Assembly: GCF_004745635.1 (NCBI RefSeq)
Contig: NZ_SRLB01000037.1
Coordinates: 1-51,383 of the forward strand
DNA length: 51,383 nt
Source of the DNA: Methylobacterium nonmethylotrophicum
GTDB lineage: Bacteria; Pseudomonadota; Alphaproteobacteria; Rhizobiales; Beijerinckiaceae
Direction: 5' to 3'
Shown here piece by piece: positions 15,880 to 26,030 of the stretch. The position numbers and the translations under genes are program-made. Position 1 is the stretch's first letter. Each line of letters starts with the position of its first letter. The notes beneath the pieces were generated by a model that saw nothing but the letters and a program-made list of their open reading frames with translations, made no database searches and was not told where the DNA came from.

Positions 15880-18677
15880 CCGCTCTCGACCGCCGCGAGG
15901 CCCTGCGGCTGCTGGGCGCCGGCATCGCGCTCGCCGCCGGCGGCTGCTCGCGGCCGGACGAGGAGATCCTGCCTTACGTCCGCCAGCCCGAGCAGCTGCT
16001 GCCCGGGGTGCCGGCGCGCTACGCCACGGCGCTGCCCCTCTCCGGCTGGGCGCGCGGCGTCCACGCCATCGCGGTCGACGGGCGGCCGATCAAGATCGAG
16101 GGCAACCCGCTCCATCCCGGCAGCCGCGGCGCCACCGACGTCTTCCTCGAGGCCGCGATCCTCGACCTCTACGACCCCGACCGCTCCCGGGCGCCGCGCG
16201 AGCGGATCGCCGGCATCGGTTCCTGGGAGGCGTTCGGCAAGGCCTATGCCCGGCCGCTCTCCGAGGCGCGGGCCAGGGCCGGAGCGGGCTTCCGGCTGCT
16301 CACCGGCCGCATCACCTCGCCGACGCTGCTGCGCCAGATCGCGGCCTTGCGCGAGGCGATGCCGGAGGCCGCCTGGCACGTCCACGAGCCCCTCGACGCG
16401 GCGAATGCCCGGGCCGGCGCCGCCCTGGCCTTCGGGCGCCCGTTGCGCGCCCTGCCCCGGCTGGACCGGGCCGAAATCGTGGTCTGCCTCAAGGCCGATC
16501 CCCTCGGGCCGGGGCCGGACCAGATCCGGCTGTCCGGTGCGCTGATGGAACGCCGGCGCGATCCCTCCCGGTTCGGCCGGCTGTTCGTGGCCGAGAGCCT
16601 GCCGACCCTCACCGGCATCAAGGCCGACGAACGCTGCGCCCTGCCGCCGGCGGCGACGAGCGCTCTCCTCGCCCATCTCGCCAACGGCTTCGGGGCGGGC
16701 CTGCCCGATCCCGGCCTGCCGGAAGCCGCGCGACGCTTCGCGGAACAGATCTTGACCGACCTCCGGGCGCATCACGGCCGCGCCGTGGTGCTCGTCGGCG
16801 AGGCGCTGGAGCCCCCGTTCCACGCCCTCGCCCACTGGCTCAACGCCCGCCTGGCCGCCCCGGTCGACTGGATCGAGCCGCCGGATGCGCTGCCGGGCCA
16901 TGCGCCGGGCGACCTCGCGGGCCTCGCGCGAGACATCGCGGCGGGCGAAGTCTCGTGCGTGGCCATCCTCGGAACCAACCCGGTCCAGACCGCGCCGGCC
17001 GATCTCGGTTTTTCGGACTTGCTGCGGCGGGTGCCGTTCAGCGTCCAGGCCGGCACCCATGCCGACGAGACCGCCGGGGGTACGCACTGGCACCTGCCGC
17101 TCGCCCACGACCTCGAAGCCTGGTCCGACCTGCGCGCCACCGACGGCACCGCGAGCCTGGTCCAGCCCCTGGTGCGCCCGCTCTACGGCGGCCGCTCGGT
17201 GCACGAGGTCCTGAACCTGCTCACCGGCGCGGAGGCGCGACGCGGCTACGACATCGTGCGGGAGACGTGGCAGAACCATCCGCGCCCGGACGGGAGCGGG
17301 TTCGAGGGCTGGTGGCGCCGCTGCCTGCACGACGGCACGATTCCCCAGAGCGCCGCCGCGCCGGTGACCGTGCCCGATCCCGCGCTGCCGGCGCTGCCGC
17401 CCGCGCCGGCCCCGTGCGACCTCGCCCTCCTCCTCACCCCCGACCCGGCCCTGTGGGACGGGCGCTTCGCCAACAATGCCTGGCTGCAGGAATGCCCGCA
17501 CCCGGTGACGAAGCAGGTCTGGGGCAACGCGCTCCTCCTCTCGCACGGCGAGGCGGCGCGGCGGGGTGTCAAGGACGGGCAGACCGTGAGCCTCACCGTG
17601 CACGGCACCTCGCTGATCGCCCCCGTCGCGGTGGTGTCGGGTGTCGCCGACGGGGTGGCGGGCCTGAGCCTCGGCCACGGCCGGGCCCGGGCCGGGCAGA
17701 TCGGCAACGCCGTCGGGGTCGACGGCTACCGGCTGACGCGAGGCGGCGCGGCGCGGCTCATCCGCGACGTCACCCTCACCGCCCTCGACGGGAGGCGGGA
17801 GATCCTGCGCACGCAGAACTACACCCAGATCGAGGGCGAGACCGAAAAACTGTTTCCGCGCATCGACCTCGCGGCGCTCGCCTCGGCCGAGCCGAAGGGC
17901 AACGGGTCGGACCAGCCGACGCTGCTCGAACCCTGGACCGGGGATTCCGACGGCCACGCCTGGGGCATGGTGATCGACACCGCCGCCTGCATCGGCTGCA
18001 ACGCCTGCGTCATCGCCTGCCAGTCCGAGAACAACGTGCCGGTGGTGGGGCCGGAAGAGATCGCCCGCGGGCGGATGATGCACTGGCTGCGGGTCGACAT
18101 CTACGACGCCGGAAAACCGGAGCGGATCGAGGCCGGGTTCCAGCCGGTGCCGTGCATGCATTGCGAGCACGCGCCGTGCGAGCCGGTCTGCCCGGTGGCG
18201 GCCTCGGTCCATGACGGCGAGGGCCTGAACCTCCAGGTCTACAACCGCTGCGTCGGCACCCGCTTCTGCGAGGCGAACTGCCCCTACAAGGTCCGCCGCT
18301 TCAACTTCTTCGGCTACGCCGACGGGCAGGAATACGCCAGCCTCGGCGCCGCCCCGGTGCGGGCGCAGCGCAACCCCAACGTCACGGTGCGGGCCCGCGG
18401 CGTGATGGAGAAATGCACCTACTGCGTCCAGCGCATCGCGATCGAGCGCCAGGCCGCCGAGCGCGACGGGCGCCCGATGGGCGAGGTCTCGACGGCCTGC
18501 CAGTCCGCCTGCCCGACGCGGGCGATCCGCTTCGGCGACCTCAACGCGAAGGGCAGCCCGGTGGCGGCGCAGCGCCAGGACCGGCGCCACTACGCCCTGA
18601 TGGAGGAGCTGAACACCCGGCCCCGCACCACCTACCTGGCGGACTTGCGCAACCCCGTCCGGGAGGACCGGACGTGA
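15867..18677 (+). CDS. actB: Alternative complex III iron-sulfur/molybdopterin-like subunit ActB
   Basis: 936 residues, the fused ActB1-ActB2 form. The N-terminus has a twin-arginine-like RREALRLLG followed by a hydrophobic stretch and AGGC (Cys27), as in exported ActB. Residues to about 690 form the molybdopterin-oxidoreductase-like part, which in this family has no cofactor. The C-terminal quarter is a ferredoxin-like subunit with Cys clusters CIGCNACVIAC, CMHCEHAPCEPVC, CVGTRFCEANC and CTYC ... CQSAC for four Fe-S centres (one possibly 3Fe-4S as in Rhodothermus and Flavobacterium). It passes electrons from the quinol site toward ActA. The ATG overlaps the end of actA and its own stop overlaps actC (GTGA). 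Confidence 0.93.
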   Translation: MPPLTALDRREALRLLGAGIALAAGGCSRPDEEILPYVRQPEQLLPGVPARYATALPLSGWARGVHAIAVDGRPIKIEGNPLHPGSRGATDVFLEAAILDLYDPDRSRAPRERIAGIGSWEAFGKAYARPLSEARARAGAGFRLLTGRITSPTLLRQIAALREAMPEAAWHVHEPLDAANARAGAALAFGRPLRALPRLDRAEIVVCLKADPLGPGPDQIRLSGALMERRRDPSRFGRLFVAESLPTLTGIKADERCALPPAATSALLAHLANGFGAGLPDPGLPEAARRFAEQILTDLRAHHGRAVVLVGEALEPPFHALAHWLNARLAAPVDWIEPPDALPGHAPGDLAGLARDIAAGEVSCVAILGTNPVQTAPADLGFSDLLRRVPFSVQAGTHADETAGGTHWHLPLAHDLEAWSDLRATDGTASLVQPLVRPLYGGRSVHEVLNLLTGAEARRGYDIVRETWQNHPRPDGSGFEGWWRRCLHDGTIPQSAAAPVTVPDPALPALPPAPAPCDLALLLTPDPALWDGRFANNAWLQECPHPVTKQVWGNALLLSHGEAARRGVKDGQTVSLTVHGTSLIAPVAVVSGVADGVAGLSLGHGRARAGQIGNAVGVDGYRLTRGGAARLIRDVTLTALDGRREILRTQNYTQIEGETEKLFPRIDLAALASAEPKGNGSDQPTLLEPWTGDSDGHAWGMVIDTAACIGCNACVIACQSENNVPVVGPEEIARGRMMHWLRVDIYDAGKPERIEAGFQPVPCMHCEHAPCEPVCPVAASVHDGEGLNLQVYNRCVGTRFCEANCPYKVRRFNFFGYADGQEYASLGAAPVRAQRNPNVTVRARGVMEKCTYCVQRIAIERQAAERDGRPMGEVSTACQSACPTRAIRFGDLNAKGSPVAAQRQDRRHYALMEELNTRPRTTYLADLRNPVREDRT

Positions 18678-20023
18678 GCGGAGAGCCCCATCCGCTGATC
18701 GACGCCGAGCGCCTCGGCTACGGAGCGATCTCGGCGGCGGTCGCCGACCCGATCCAGCGCGAGGGCTTCGGCCGCGCCTGGGCGATCGCGCTCGTCTGCA
18801 CCCTGCCCCTCGTCGTCCTGACGCTGGGGGCGATCGGGGCGGTGCTGACGGTCGGGATCGGGCTGTCGGGGGTGAACACCACCGTGGTCTGGGGCTTCTC
18901 GATCGCCAACTACGTCTGGTGGATCGGCATCGGCAATGCCGGCACCCTGATCTCCTCGATGCTGCTGCTGACGCGCCAGCGCTGGCGCGCCTCGATCAAC
19001 CGCTTCGCCGAGGCGATGACCCTGTTCGCCGCAGGGATCGCCGGGCTGTTTCCGATCATCCATCTCGGCCGGCCGCTCTACGCCTACTGGCTCGCGCCCT
19101 ACCCGAACACCATGGACCTCTGGCCGCAATGGCGCTCGGCCCTGGTCTGGGACTTCTGGGCGATCCTGAGCTACCTCCTGTTCTCCGCCCTGTTCTGGTT
19201 CACCGGCCTGCTGCCCGACCTCGCCACGATGCGCGACCGGGCGCGGACGCGGGCCGGCCGGGTGGTCTACGGCGCGCTGGCCCTCGGCTGGCGCAACTCC
19301 GCCCGGCACTGGCGCGCCCACGAGACCTACCACCTCACCATGGCGGCGCTCGCCGTGCCGCTGGTCTGCTCGGTCCACTCGATCGTCGGGCTCGACTTCG
19401 CCGCGAGCCTGATGCCCGGCTGGCAGGAGAGTCTTTTTCCGCCCTACTTCGTCGTGGGCGCGATGTTCTCGGGCTTCGCCATGGTGGTGGTGCTGGCGAT
19501 CCTGATCCGCTGGGGCCTGAACCTGCAGGCGATGATCACGCGCGCGCATTTCGACGCCATGGCGAAGGTGATGCTGTTCGCGTCGATCGTGATGGCGTTC
19601 GCCTACGCCACCGAGTGGTTCACCGCCTGGTACGGCGGCGAGCACGCCGACCGCACGGTCGTCGGCTACGTCTTCACCGGCGATTACGCCCCGCTCTACG
19701 GCCTGCTCCTGGTCTGCAACTGCTTAGTCCCCCAGGCGCTGTGGTGGCGCCGGGTGCGGCGCAGCCTGTGGGCGCTGGCGATCGTCTCGGTGCTGATCAA
19801 CATCGGCATGTGGCTCGAGCGGATCCTGATCGTCTGGAACACCCTCTCGCACGGCCACGCCGTCACGCTCTGGCGGACCTATCACACCAGCCTTTACGAC
19901 CTCGCGATCCTGGTGGGACCGCTCGGGCTATTCGCCTTCCTGTTCCTGGTTCTGGCGCGCCTTCTGCCGATCGTCTCGATGCACGAGGTCCGGCAGCTGG
20001 CGCGGGACGAGGGGGCGGCGTGA
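18674..20023 (+). CDS. actC: Alternative complex III NrfD-like integral membrane subunit ActC
   Basis: 449 residues with about ten transmembrane helices. NrfD/PsrC-family features are clear: WGFSIANYVWWIGIGNAGTL, then FPIIHLGRPLYAYWL and YPNTMDLWPQW, and later SVHSIVGLDFA. ActC is one of the two quinol-binding, possibly proton-conducting membrane subunits of the complex. The GTG start overlaps the actB stop. A palindromic repeat of about 240 bp separates it from actD, a break in the otherwise overlapping gene order of this operon. Confidence 0.93.
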   Translation: MSGEPHPLIDAERLGYGAISAAVADPIQREGFGRAWAIALVCTLPLVVLTLGAIGAVLTVGIGLSGVNTTVVWGFSIANYVWWIGIGNAGTLISSMLLLTRQRWRASINRFAEAMTLFAAGIAGLFPIIHLGRPLYAYWLAPYPNTMDLWPQWRSALVWDFWAILSYLLFSALFWFTGLLPDLATMRDRARTRAGRVVYGALALGWRNSARHWRAHETYHLTMAALAVPLVCSVHSIVGLDFAASLMPGWQESLFPPYFVVGAMFSGFAMVVVLAILIRWGLNLQAMITRAHFDAMAKVMLFASIVMAFAYATEWFTAWYGGEHADRTVVGYVFTGDYAPLYGLLLVCNCLVPQALWWRRVRRSLWALAIVSVLINIGMWLERILIVWNTLSHGHAVTLWRTYHTSLYDLAILVGPLGLFAFLFLVLARLLPIVSMHEVRQLARDEGAA

Positions 20024-20044
20024 TGGGCAGGCAGGCTCGCCCCC

Positions 20045-20285
20045 AACCCTCCCCCTTGTGCGGCAGGGCTGTCTGGAAAAGAACCTTGCGCGGGATCCCC
20101 TCTCCCGGCGATGCCGGGCTTGCCCGGTATCGCTGCAAGGTGTGGGAGAGGGGTAGGGGTGAGGGTGGAGACAGGTCAGGATCAAGCACGAAACGTCGAG
20201 CTGCCAGCACGACGGCTCAAGTTCTACTCAGAACCGTGTCACCCTCACCCCTACCCCTCTCCCACACGGGAGAGGGGATCCCGCG
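20045..20285. repeat. Palindromic intergenic repeat between actC and actD
   Basis: The 346-bp gap between actC (ends 20023) and actD (starts 20370) holds a long nested inverted repeat. cgcgggatcccctctccc (20089-20106) pairs with gggagaggggatcccgcg (20268-20285), and gtgggagaggggtaggggtgagggt (20142-20166) pairs with its reverse complement at 20239-20263. Its left edge (ccctcccccttgtgcggcagggctgtctggaaaag, from 20047) matches the left edge of the element at 23996. The transcript would fold into a long hairpin, which could stabilise, process or attenuate the operon message. No transposase is present. Confidence 0.75.
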
Positions 20286-20369
20286 CTTATTTTTTGTCAC
20301 CGGTTGTCCGTCCCGTAGTGAGATGCGCACGAGCCGGCGCGCTCTTCCCGGATCTCGGGAGGCGCGCCC

Positions 20370-20885
20370 GTGACCACGCCCCTCCTCGCCGAGTTCGACA
20401 CCCCCGACGCCCTCGTCTCCGCCTGGCGCCGCGCCCGGAGCGAAGGCCACCGCGCCATCGACGCCTTCACGCCCTTCCCGCTCGAAGAACTCGCGGAGGC
20501 CTTCGACCCCGCCCCGCGCTGGATCCGGCCCGCGATGGCGTCGGCCGGCTTCGGCGCGGCGGCCGCGATGTACGCCCTGCAATGGTGGAGCGCCGTCCGC
20601 GACTACCCGCTGAACTCCGGCGGCCGGCCGCTGCACAGCTGGCAGGTCTTCGTGCTGGTGCCGTTCGAGGTCGGCGTGCTGGCCGCCGCCGTCGCGGGCT
20701 TCGTGGCCTTCCTCGTCACCTGCGGGCTGCCGCGGCTGCACCATCCCTTGTTCGTGATGCCGCAATTCGAGCGGGCGAGCCAGGACCGCTTCCTGCTCCT
20801 CGTCGCCCCGACGGGCGATCCGGCCGCCTTGCGCCGGCTGCTGGAAGAGGCCGGCGCCGCCTTGGTCGCGGAGACGCATCCGTGA
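20370..20885 (+). CDS. actD: Alternative complex III subunit ActD (DUF3341)
   Basis: 171 residues from a GTG. N-terminal soluble part (LLAEFDTPDALVSAWRRARSEG, FTPFPLEEL) and two transmembrane helices (about 59-76 and 92-116), followed by LPRLHHPLFVMPQFERASQDRF. This is the DUF3341/ActD family, a small membrane subunit of the complex of uncertain role. The chosen start keeps the conserved N-terminal region and follows GGGAGGCGCGCCC. It is the first gene after the palindromic repeat, and its stop overlaps the actE GTG. Confidence 0.9.
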   Translation: MTTPLLAEFDTPDALVSAWRRARSEGHRAIDAFTPFPLEELAEAFDPAPRWIRPAMASAGFGAAAAMYALQWWSAVRDYPLNSGGRPLHSWQVFVLVPFEVGVLAAAVAGFVAFLVTCGLPRLHHPLFVMPQFERASQDRFLLLVAPTGDPAALRRLLEEAGAALVAETHP

Positions 20886-21436
20886 CCGGCCGGCTCCTCG
20901 CGCTCCTCCTGCCGGTCCTGCTGCTCTGCGCCTGCGACGACCTCTCGATGGCGCAGCAGAAGCGCTACGACGTCTATCGCCGCGCCGACCTCTGGCCCGA
21001 CGGGGCCGAGGCCCGGACTCCTCCGGAGGGCACAGTGGAGCAGGGCGCGCTCGCCGCCGAGGCGGCGCTCGCCGATCCGCCCCCGGTCGATGCCGCCCTG
21101 CTGCAGCGCGGGCGCGAGCGCTACGAGGCGATCTGCACCCCCTGCCACGGGCTGACCGGCCACGGCGACGGCATGATCGTCGCCCGCGGCTTCCCGAGGC
21201 CCCCGTCATACCACGACGACCGCCTGCGGGCGGCGCCGGCCCGCTACCTCGTCGACGTGATCACCAACGGCTACGGCGTGATGTACCGGTACGCCAACCG
21301 CGTCGCGCCGCAGGACCGCTGGGCGATCGCCGCTTATATCCGCGCGCTCCAGCTCTCCCAGGGAGCCCGCGTCGCCGAGGTACCGGGGCTGGCGGAGAGG
21401 CTTCCCGGCACGGATGCCCCGGGAGAACGGCCGTGA
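20882..21436 (+). CDS. actE: Alternative complex III monohaem cytochrome c lipoprotein ActE
   Basis: 184 residues. The signal ends in LLLCAC, a lipobox with two nearby cysteines, so it is a lipid-anchored periplasmic protein. A single class I cytochrome c domain has CTPCH at about 87-91 after YEAIC, FPRPPSYHDDRLR, and the Met ligand probably in GYGVMYRYANRV. ActE is the mobile-domain cytochrome that hands electrons on to the oxidase. The GTG start and the stop both overlap neighbouring genes (GTGA on each side). Confidence 0.92.
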   Translation: MTGRLLALLLPVLLLCACDDLSMAQQKRYDVYRRADLWPDGAEARTPPEGTVEQGALAAEAALADPPPVDAALLQRGRERYEAICTPCHGLTGHGDGMIVARGFPRPPSYHDDRLRAAPARYLVDVITNGYGVMYRYANRVAPQDRWAIAAYIRALQLSQGARVAEVPGLAERLPGTDAPGERP

Positions 21437-22437
21437 CGGACGCCCTCGCCCGCGGCTGGCTCCTCGCCTGGATCGCCTTCGGGGCCGCGCCCGCCGGCAG
21501 CCTCGTGCTGCTCCTGATCCACCGCATCACCGGCGGGCGCTGGGGCGAGGCGCTGGCGCCGGTCCTTCGCCCGACCGCCGCGCTCCTGCCGCTCGTCGCC
21601 CTCGGCTTCCTGGGCGTCGTCATGGCCCTGCCGGCTCTGTACCCTTGGGCCGGGGGACCTTGGGCCGGGGGATCTTGGGCCGGGGGATCTTGGGCCGCCG
21701 ATCCCGGCACGGTGAAGCCGGACGTCGCCTCCCTCTACCTCAACCCGGTCCTGTTCGGCGCCCGCGGCGCGGTCGCGCTCCTCGGCTGGTCGGTGCTGGC
21801 CGTCCTCGTGCTGGCCGGGCGTTGCACCCGGCTCGTCGCCGGCCTCGGCCTCGTCGTCTACGGCCTGACCATCAGCCTGGTGCCGGTCGACTGGATCCTG
21901 TCGCTGGAGCCCCGCTTCACCTCCTCGGCCTTCGGGGCCGGCATCGCCCTGCACCAGGTCCTCGCGGCACTGGCGCTGGCCGCCGTCGCGAGCCCGCGCG
22001 GGCTCGACGAGACGACCGCGCCCGACCTCGCCAACCTCCTCCTCGCGACGCTGCTCGGCGTGCTCTATATCGGCCTGATGTCCTACGTGGTCGCCTGGTA
22101 CGGCGACCTGCCGCCCAAGGCCGCCTACTACCTGCGGCGCGAGGCCGTCCCCTACCCGGCCGTGATCGGCGCGAGCATCGGCGTGGGCGGGATCGTGCCG
22201 TTCCTGCTCCTGCTGCTCGGGGCCGTGCGTCGCAGCCCCGGGGCCTTGCGCCTCGTCGGCCTCCTCGTCCTCGTCGGGCTCGCCTTGCGCTTCGCGTGGC
22301 TGGTCCTGCCGGCCTGGGGCGAGGCGGCGGGCGGAGCCGCGGCCGCCGCCGGCCTCTGGCTCGTCGGCCTGATCGCCGTCGCTCTCCTCGCGTTGCGCCT
22401 CGCCGGCCGGTTCGGAGGGAGGCTCAGGGATGCCTGA
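21433..22437 (+). CDS. actF: Alternative complex III membrane subunit ActF
   Basis: 334 residues with about nine or ten transmembrane helices, in the position and with the composition of ActF, the second NrfD-like membrane subunit (for example LVPVDWILSLEPRFTSSAFGA, the conserved WxxSLEPxxxS region). It is shorter than many ActF proteins (about 400). After the second helix there is an unusual WAGGP-WAGGS-WAGGS-WAA tandem (residues 72-88) where family members have a short loop. GTG start overlaps the actE stop; the stop overlaps the next gene by 8 bases. Confidence 0.9.
   Translation: MTDALARGWLLAWIAFGAAPAGSLVLLLIHRITGGRWGEALAPVLRPTAALLPLVALGFLGVVMALPALYPWAGGPWAGGSWAGGSWAADPGTVKPDVASLYLNPVLFGARGAVALLGWSVLAVLVLAGRCTRLVAGLGLVVYGLTISLVPVDWILSLEPRFTSSAFGAGIALHQVLAALALAAVASPRGLDETTAPDLANLLLATLLGVLYIGLMSYVVAWYGDLPPKAAYYLRREAVPYPAVIGASIGVGGIVPFLLLLLGAVRRSPGALRLVGLLVLVGLALRFAWLVLPAWGEAAGGAAAAAGLWLVGLIAVALLALRLAGRFGGRLRDA
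21645..21704. repeat. 15-bp tandem repeat inside actF
   Basis: Four units of ttgggccgggggatc, three almost perfect and the fourth degenerate. They encode a five-residue WAGG(P/S) repeat. The period is in frame, so slippage would lengthen or shorten an extramembrane loop of ActF by five residues at a time without stopping translation. Confidence 0.9.
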
Positions 22438-22915
22438 CACCGCCGCTCCGGTGCGCGACGACGCGGCCGGCCACGCCGAGGGGCCGCCGGAAGCGCCCGA
22501 CATCCGCCTCACGCCGGTGCTGCTCACCGGCCTGTTCATCGTCGTCTTCGTCGGCCTGACCCTCGCGGGCATGCGGCTCTACCGCGACACGGTGATCACC
22601 AGCCCCAACACCGAGGAGCCCCGCACCTTCGCCGGCCCGGCCCTGCAGCGCGACCCGCAAGGCGACCTCGCCCGGCTGCTGGCCGACCAGCGCCGGCGCC
22701 TCGACGCCTACGCCTGGGTCGACCGGGCCCACGGCATCGCCCGGATGCCGATCGCGGAGGCGATGCGGCGCCTCGCCGGGCGGGGCGCGGAGGCCTACGC
22801 CGCCCCGCTCCAGCCGGAGCGCGTGCCGCCGCTCGGCAGCCGCGGCGGCGCCGCGAGCCCGCTGCAGCCACCCGGCAGCGTCGCGGCCCCCGTCCCGACC
22901 GGGGAGGCGCGCTGA
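22430..22915 (+). CDS. Small membrane protein of the ACIII-oxidase cluster
   Basis: 161 residues. One transmembrane helix at about 28-48 (LTPVLLTGLFIVVFVGLTLAG) is followed by a periplasmic part with YAWVDRAHGIARMPIAEAMRRLAGRG, and a Pro/Gly-rich tail. A one-helix protein with this WVDR-x-x-G-x-x-R-x-P-I-x-x-A-M motif is regularly found between the complex III genes and the oxidase genes in ACIII clusters, as I recall, but its role (assembly factor or linker subunit) is not established. It overlaps both neighbours (8 bases with actF, 1 base with ctaC). Confidence 0.8.
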   Translation: MPDTAAPVRDDAAGHAEGPPEAPDIRLTPVLLTGLFIVVFVGLTLAGMRLYRDTVITSPNTEEPRTFAGPALQRDPQGDLARLLADQRRRLDAYAWVDRAHGIARMPIAEAMRRLAGRGAEAYAAPLQPERVPPLGSRGGAASPLQPPGSVAAPVPTGEAR

Positions 22916-23979
22916 TGCTCGGCCGCCTCATGCCGGAATCGGCCTCCCTCCAGGCGGTGCTGACCGACCGGATCTTCCTCGGGCTGACGATCGCGTCCGC
23001 CCTGATCCTCGGCCTCGTCGTCACGCTGCTGCTGGTCTTCTCGATCCGCTACCGGCGCGGCTCGACGGCGGACCGCCATCCGCTCCCCGAGATCGTCTCG
23101 CGCGAGTTCGAGATCGGCTGGACCGCCGCGACGATCTTCCTGTTCGTGTTCGTCTTCTGGTGGGCCGCCTCGGCGGAGATCGGCGCCTATTCGGTGCCGC
23201 CGAACGCCATCGAGATCCACGTCGTCGCCAAGCAGTGGATGTGGAAGACGCAGGCCTCGAACGGGGCGCGCGAGATCAACGAGCTGCACGTGCCGGTGAA
23301 CGCGCCGGTCAAGCTGATCATGACCTCGCAGGACGTGATCCACTCGTTCTTCGTGCCGGCCTTCCGGCTCAAGCGCGACGTGCTGCCCGACCAGCAGACC
23401 GAGGCCTGGTTCCAGGCGACGAAGACCGGCACCTTCCACCTGCTCTGCACCGAGTATTGCGGCACCGACCACGCCCGCATGCTCGGCCGGGTGATCGTGA
23501 TGGAGCCCGAGGCCTACGCGCGCTGGCTCTCGGCGCAGCCCGAGGGCGACGACCTCGCCCACCAGGGCGCGCGACTGTTCTCCGAGCGCGGCTGCGCCGG
23601 CTGCCACGCCCCGAGCTCCCGGGTGCATGCACCGAGCCTCGCGGGGATCTGGGACCGCCCGGTCCCCCTCGACGGCGGCCGCTTCGCCACCGCCGACGCC
23701 GCCTATATCCGCGATTCGATCCTCCAGCCCGGACGCGACGTGGTGGCGGGATACGCCCCCGTGATGCCGAGCTATGCCGGCCTCCTCGACGACGGCGAGA
23801 TCCAGGCGCTCACCGCCTATATCCGCGCGCTCGGCTCCGAGCCCGGGGTGGTGCGGGAGCCCGGCACGCCGGAGGTGCGCTCCAATGTGCCCGGCGGGGT
23901 GCGCGCGCGCAGCCCCGCGATGGTGCCGGGCGCGCCGGTGCGCGACGAGCCCGCCCCGGCGGGACCGGGGCGGCCATGA
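22915..23979 (+). CDS. ctaC: caa3-type cytochrome c oxidase subunit II with fused cytochrome c
   Basis: 354 residues. Two N-terminal membrane helices precede a cupredoxin domain with the complete dinuclear CuA site (His in DVIHSFF, then Cys178, Cys182, His186 and Met189 in CTEYCGTDHARM, Glu180 being the bridging carbonyl residue). A class I cytochrome c domain follows: CAGCH at 227-231, axial Met284 in VMPSYAG. The fusion defines a caa3 oxidase, which accepts electrons directly from complex III or ActE. The last ~40 residues are Pro/Arg-rich and disordered. No lipobox is seen at the N-terminus. A palindromic repeat separates it from ctaD. Confidence 0.95.
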   Translation: MLGRLMPESASLQAVLTDRIFLGLTIASALILGLVVTLLLVFSIRYRRGSTADRHPLPEIVSREFEIGWTAATIFLFVFVFWWAASAEIGAYSVPPNAIEIHVVAKQWMWKTQASNGAREINELHVPVNAPVKLIMTSQDVIHSFFVPAFRLKRDVLPDQQTEAWFQATKTGTFHLLCTEYCGTDHARMLGRVIVMEPEAYARWLSAQPEGDDLAHQGARLFSERGCAGCHAPSSRVHAPSLAGIWDRPVPLDGGRFATADAAYIRDSILQPGRDVVAGYAPVMPSYAGLLDDGEIQALTAYIRALGSEPGVVREPGTPEVRSNVPGGVRARSPAMVPGAPVRDEPAPAGPGRP

Positions 23980-23995
23980 GCAGGAGCACCCAAAC

Positions 23996-24303
23996 CCTCC
24001 CCCCTCTGCGCAGGGCTGTCCGGGAAAAGAAGAAACGCGCTTCTCTCCTCTCCCCGCGGGCGGGGAGAGGCCTGAGCTCCGAAGGGGCTCGGGGAGCCCG
24101 CAGGGCGGGGGTGAGGGGGTGTTTCCGGAGGAGCCTCATTCGGCACCTCCCCCTCACCCTCGCTCCGGCTGCGCCTGCGCTTGCCGTGCCTCCTGGACGG
24201 AGGTGGGATCTTCGATCCCCAGGCCCTCTCCCCGCCCGCGGGGAGAGGAGAAAACCCGCGTCTTCCCTTTCCCCGGACAGCCCTGCCCTTTGCGGGGGAG
24301 GGA
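23996..24303. repeat. MITE-like palindromic element between ctaC and ctaD
   Basis: The 344-bp gap between ctaC and ctaD is almost filled by one inverted-repeat element. Its left end (ccctcccccctctgcgcagggctgtccgggaaaag) is the near complement of its right end (ctttccccggacagccctgccctttgcgggggaggg). Inside, ctctccccgcgggcggggagagg (24050-24070) pairs with a copy at 24226-24248. No open frame or transposase is inside, so any mobility would need a protein from elsewhere. The left end is shared with the repeat at 20045-20285. On RNA it would form a strong hairpin within the operon transcript. Confidence 0.8.
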
Positions 24304-24323
24304 GACAGCCTCGGAGGCTCCCG

Positions 24324-26002
<1,679 letters not shown>

Positions 26003-26015
<13 letters not shown>

Positions 26016-26030
26016 GGTCGCTGACATGAG
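26003..26030. repeat. 14-bp tandem duplication at the ctaD/ctaE junction
   Basis: gtcgctgacatgag occurs twice head to tail (26003-26016 and 26017-26030). Each copy contains ATGA. In copy 1 this joins the ctaD stop to an ATG; in copy 2 it is the ctaE start. Copy 1's ATG opens a five-codon frame, MRSLT, which ends in the ATGA of ctaE. Without the duplication ctaD and ctaE would overlap directly by ATGA like the other junctions. Confidence 0.9.
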
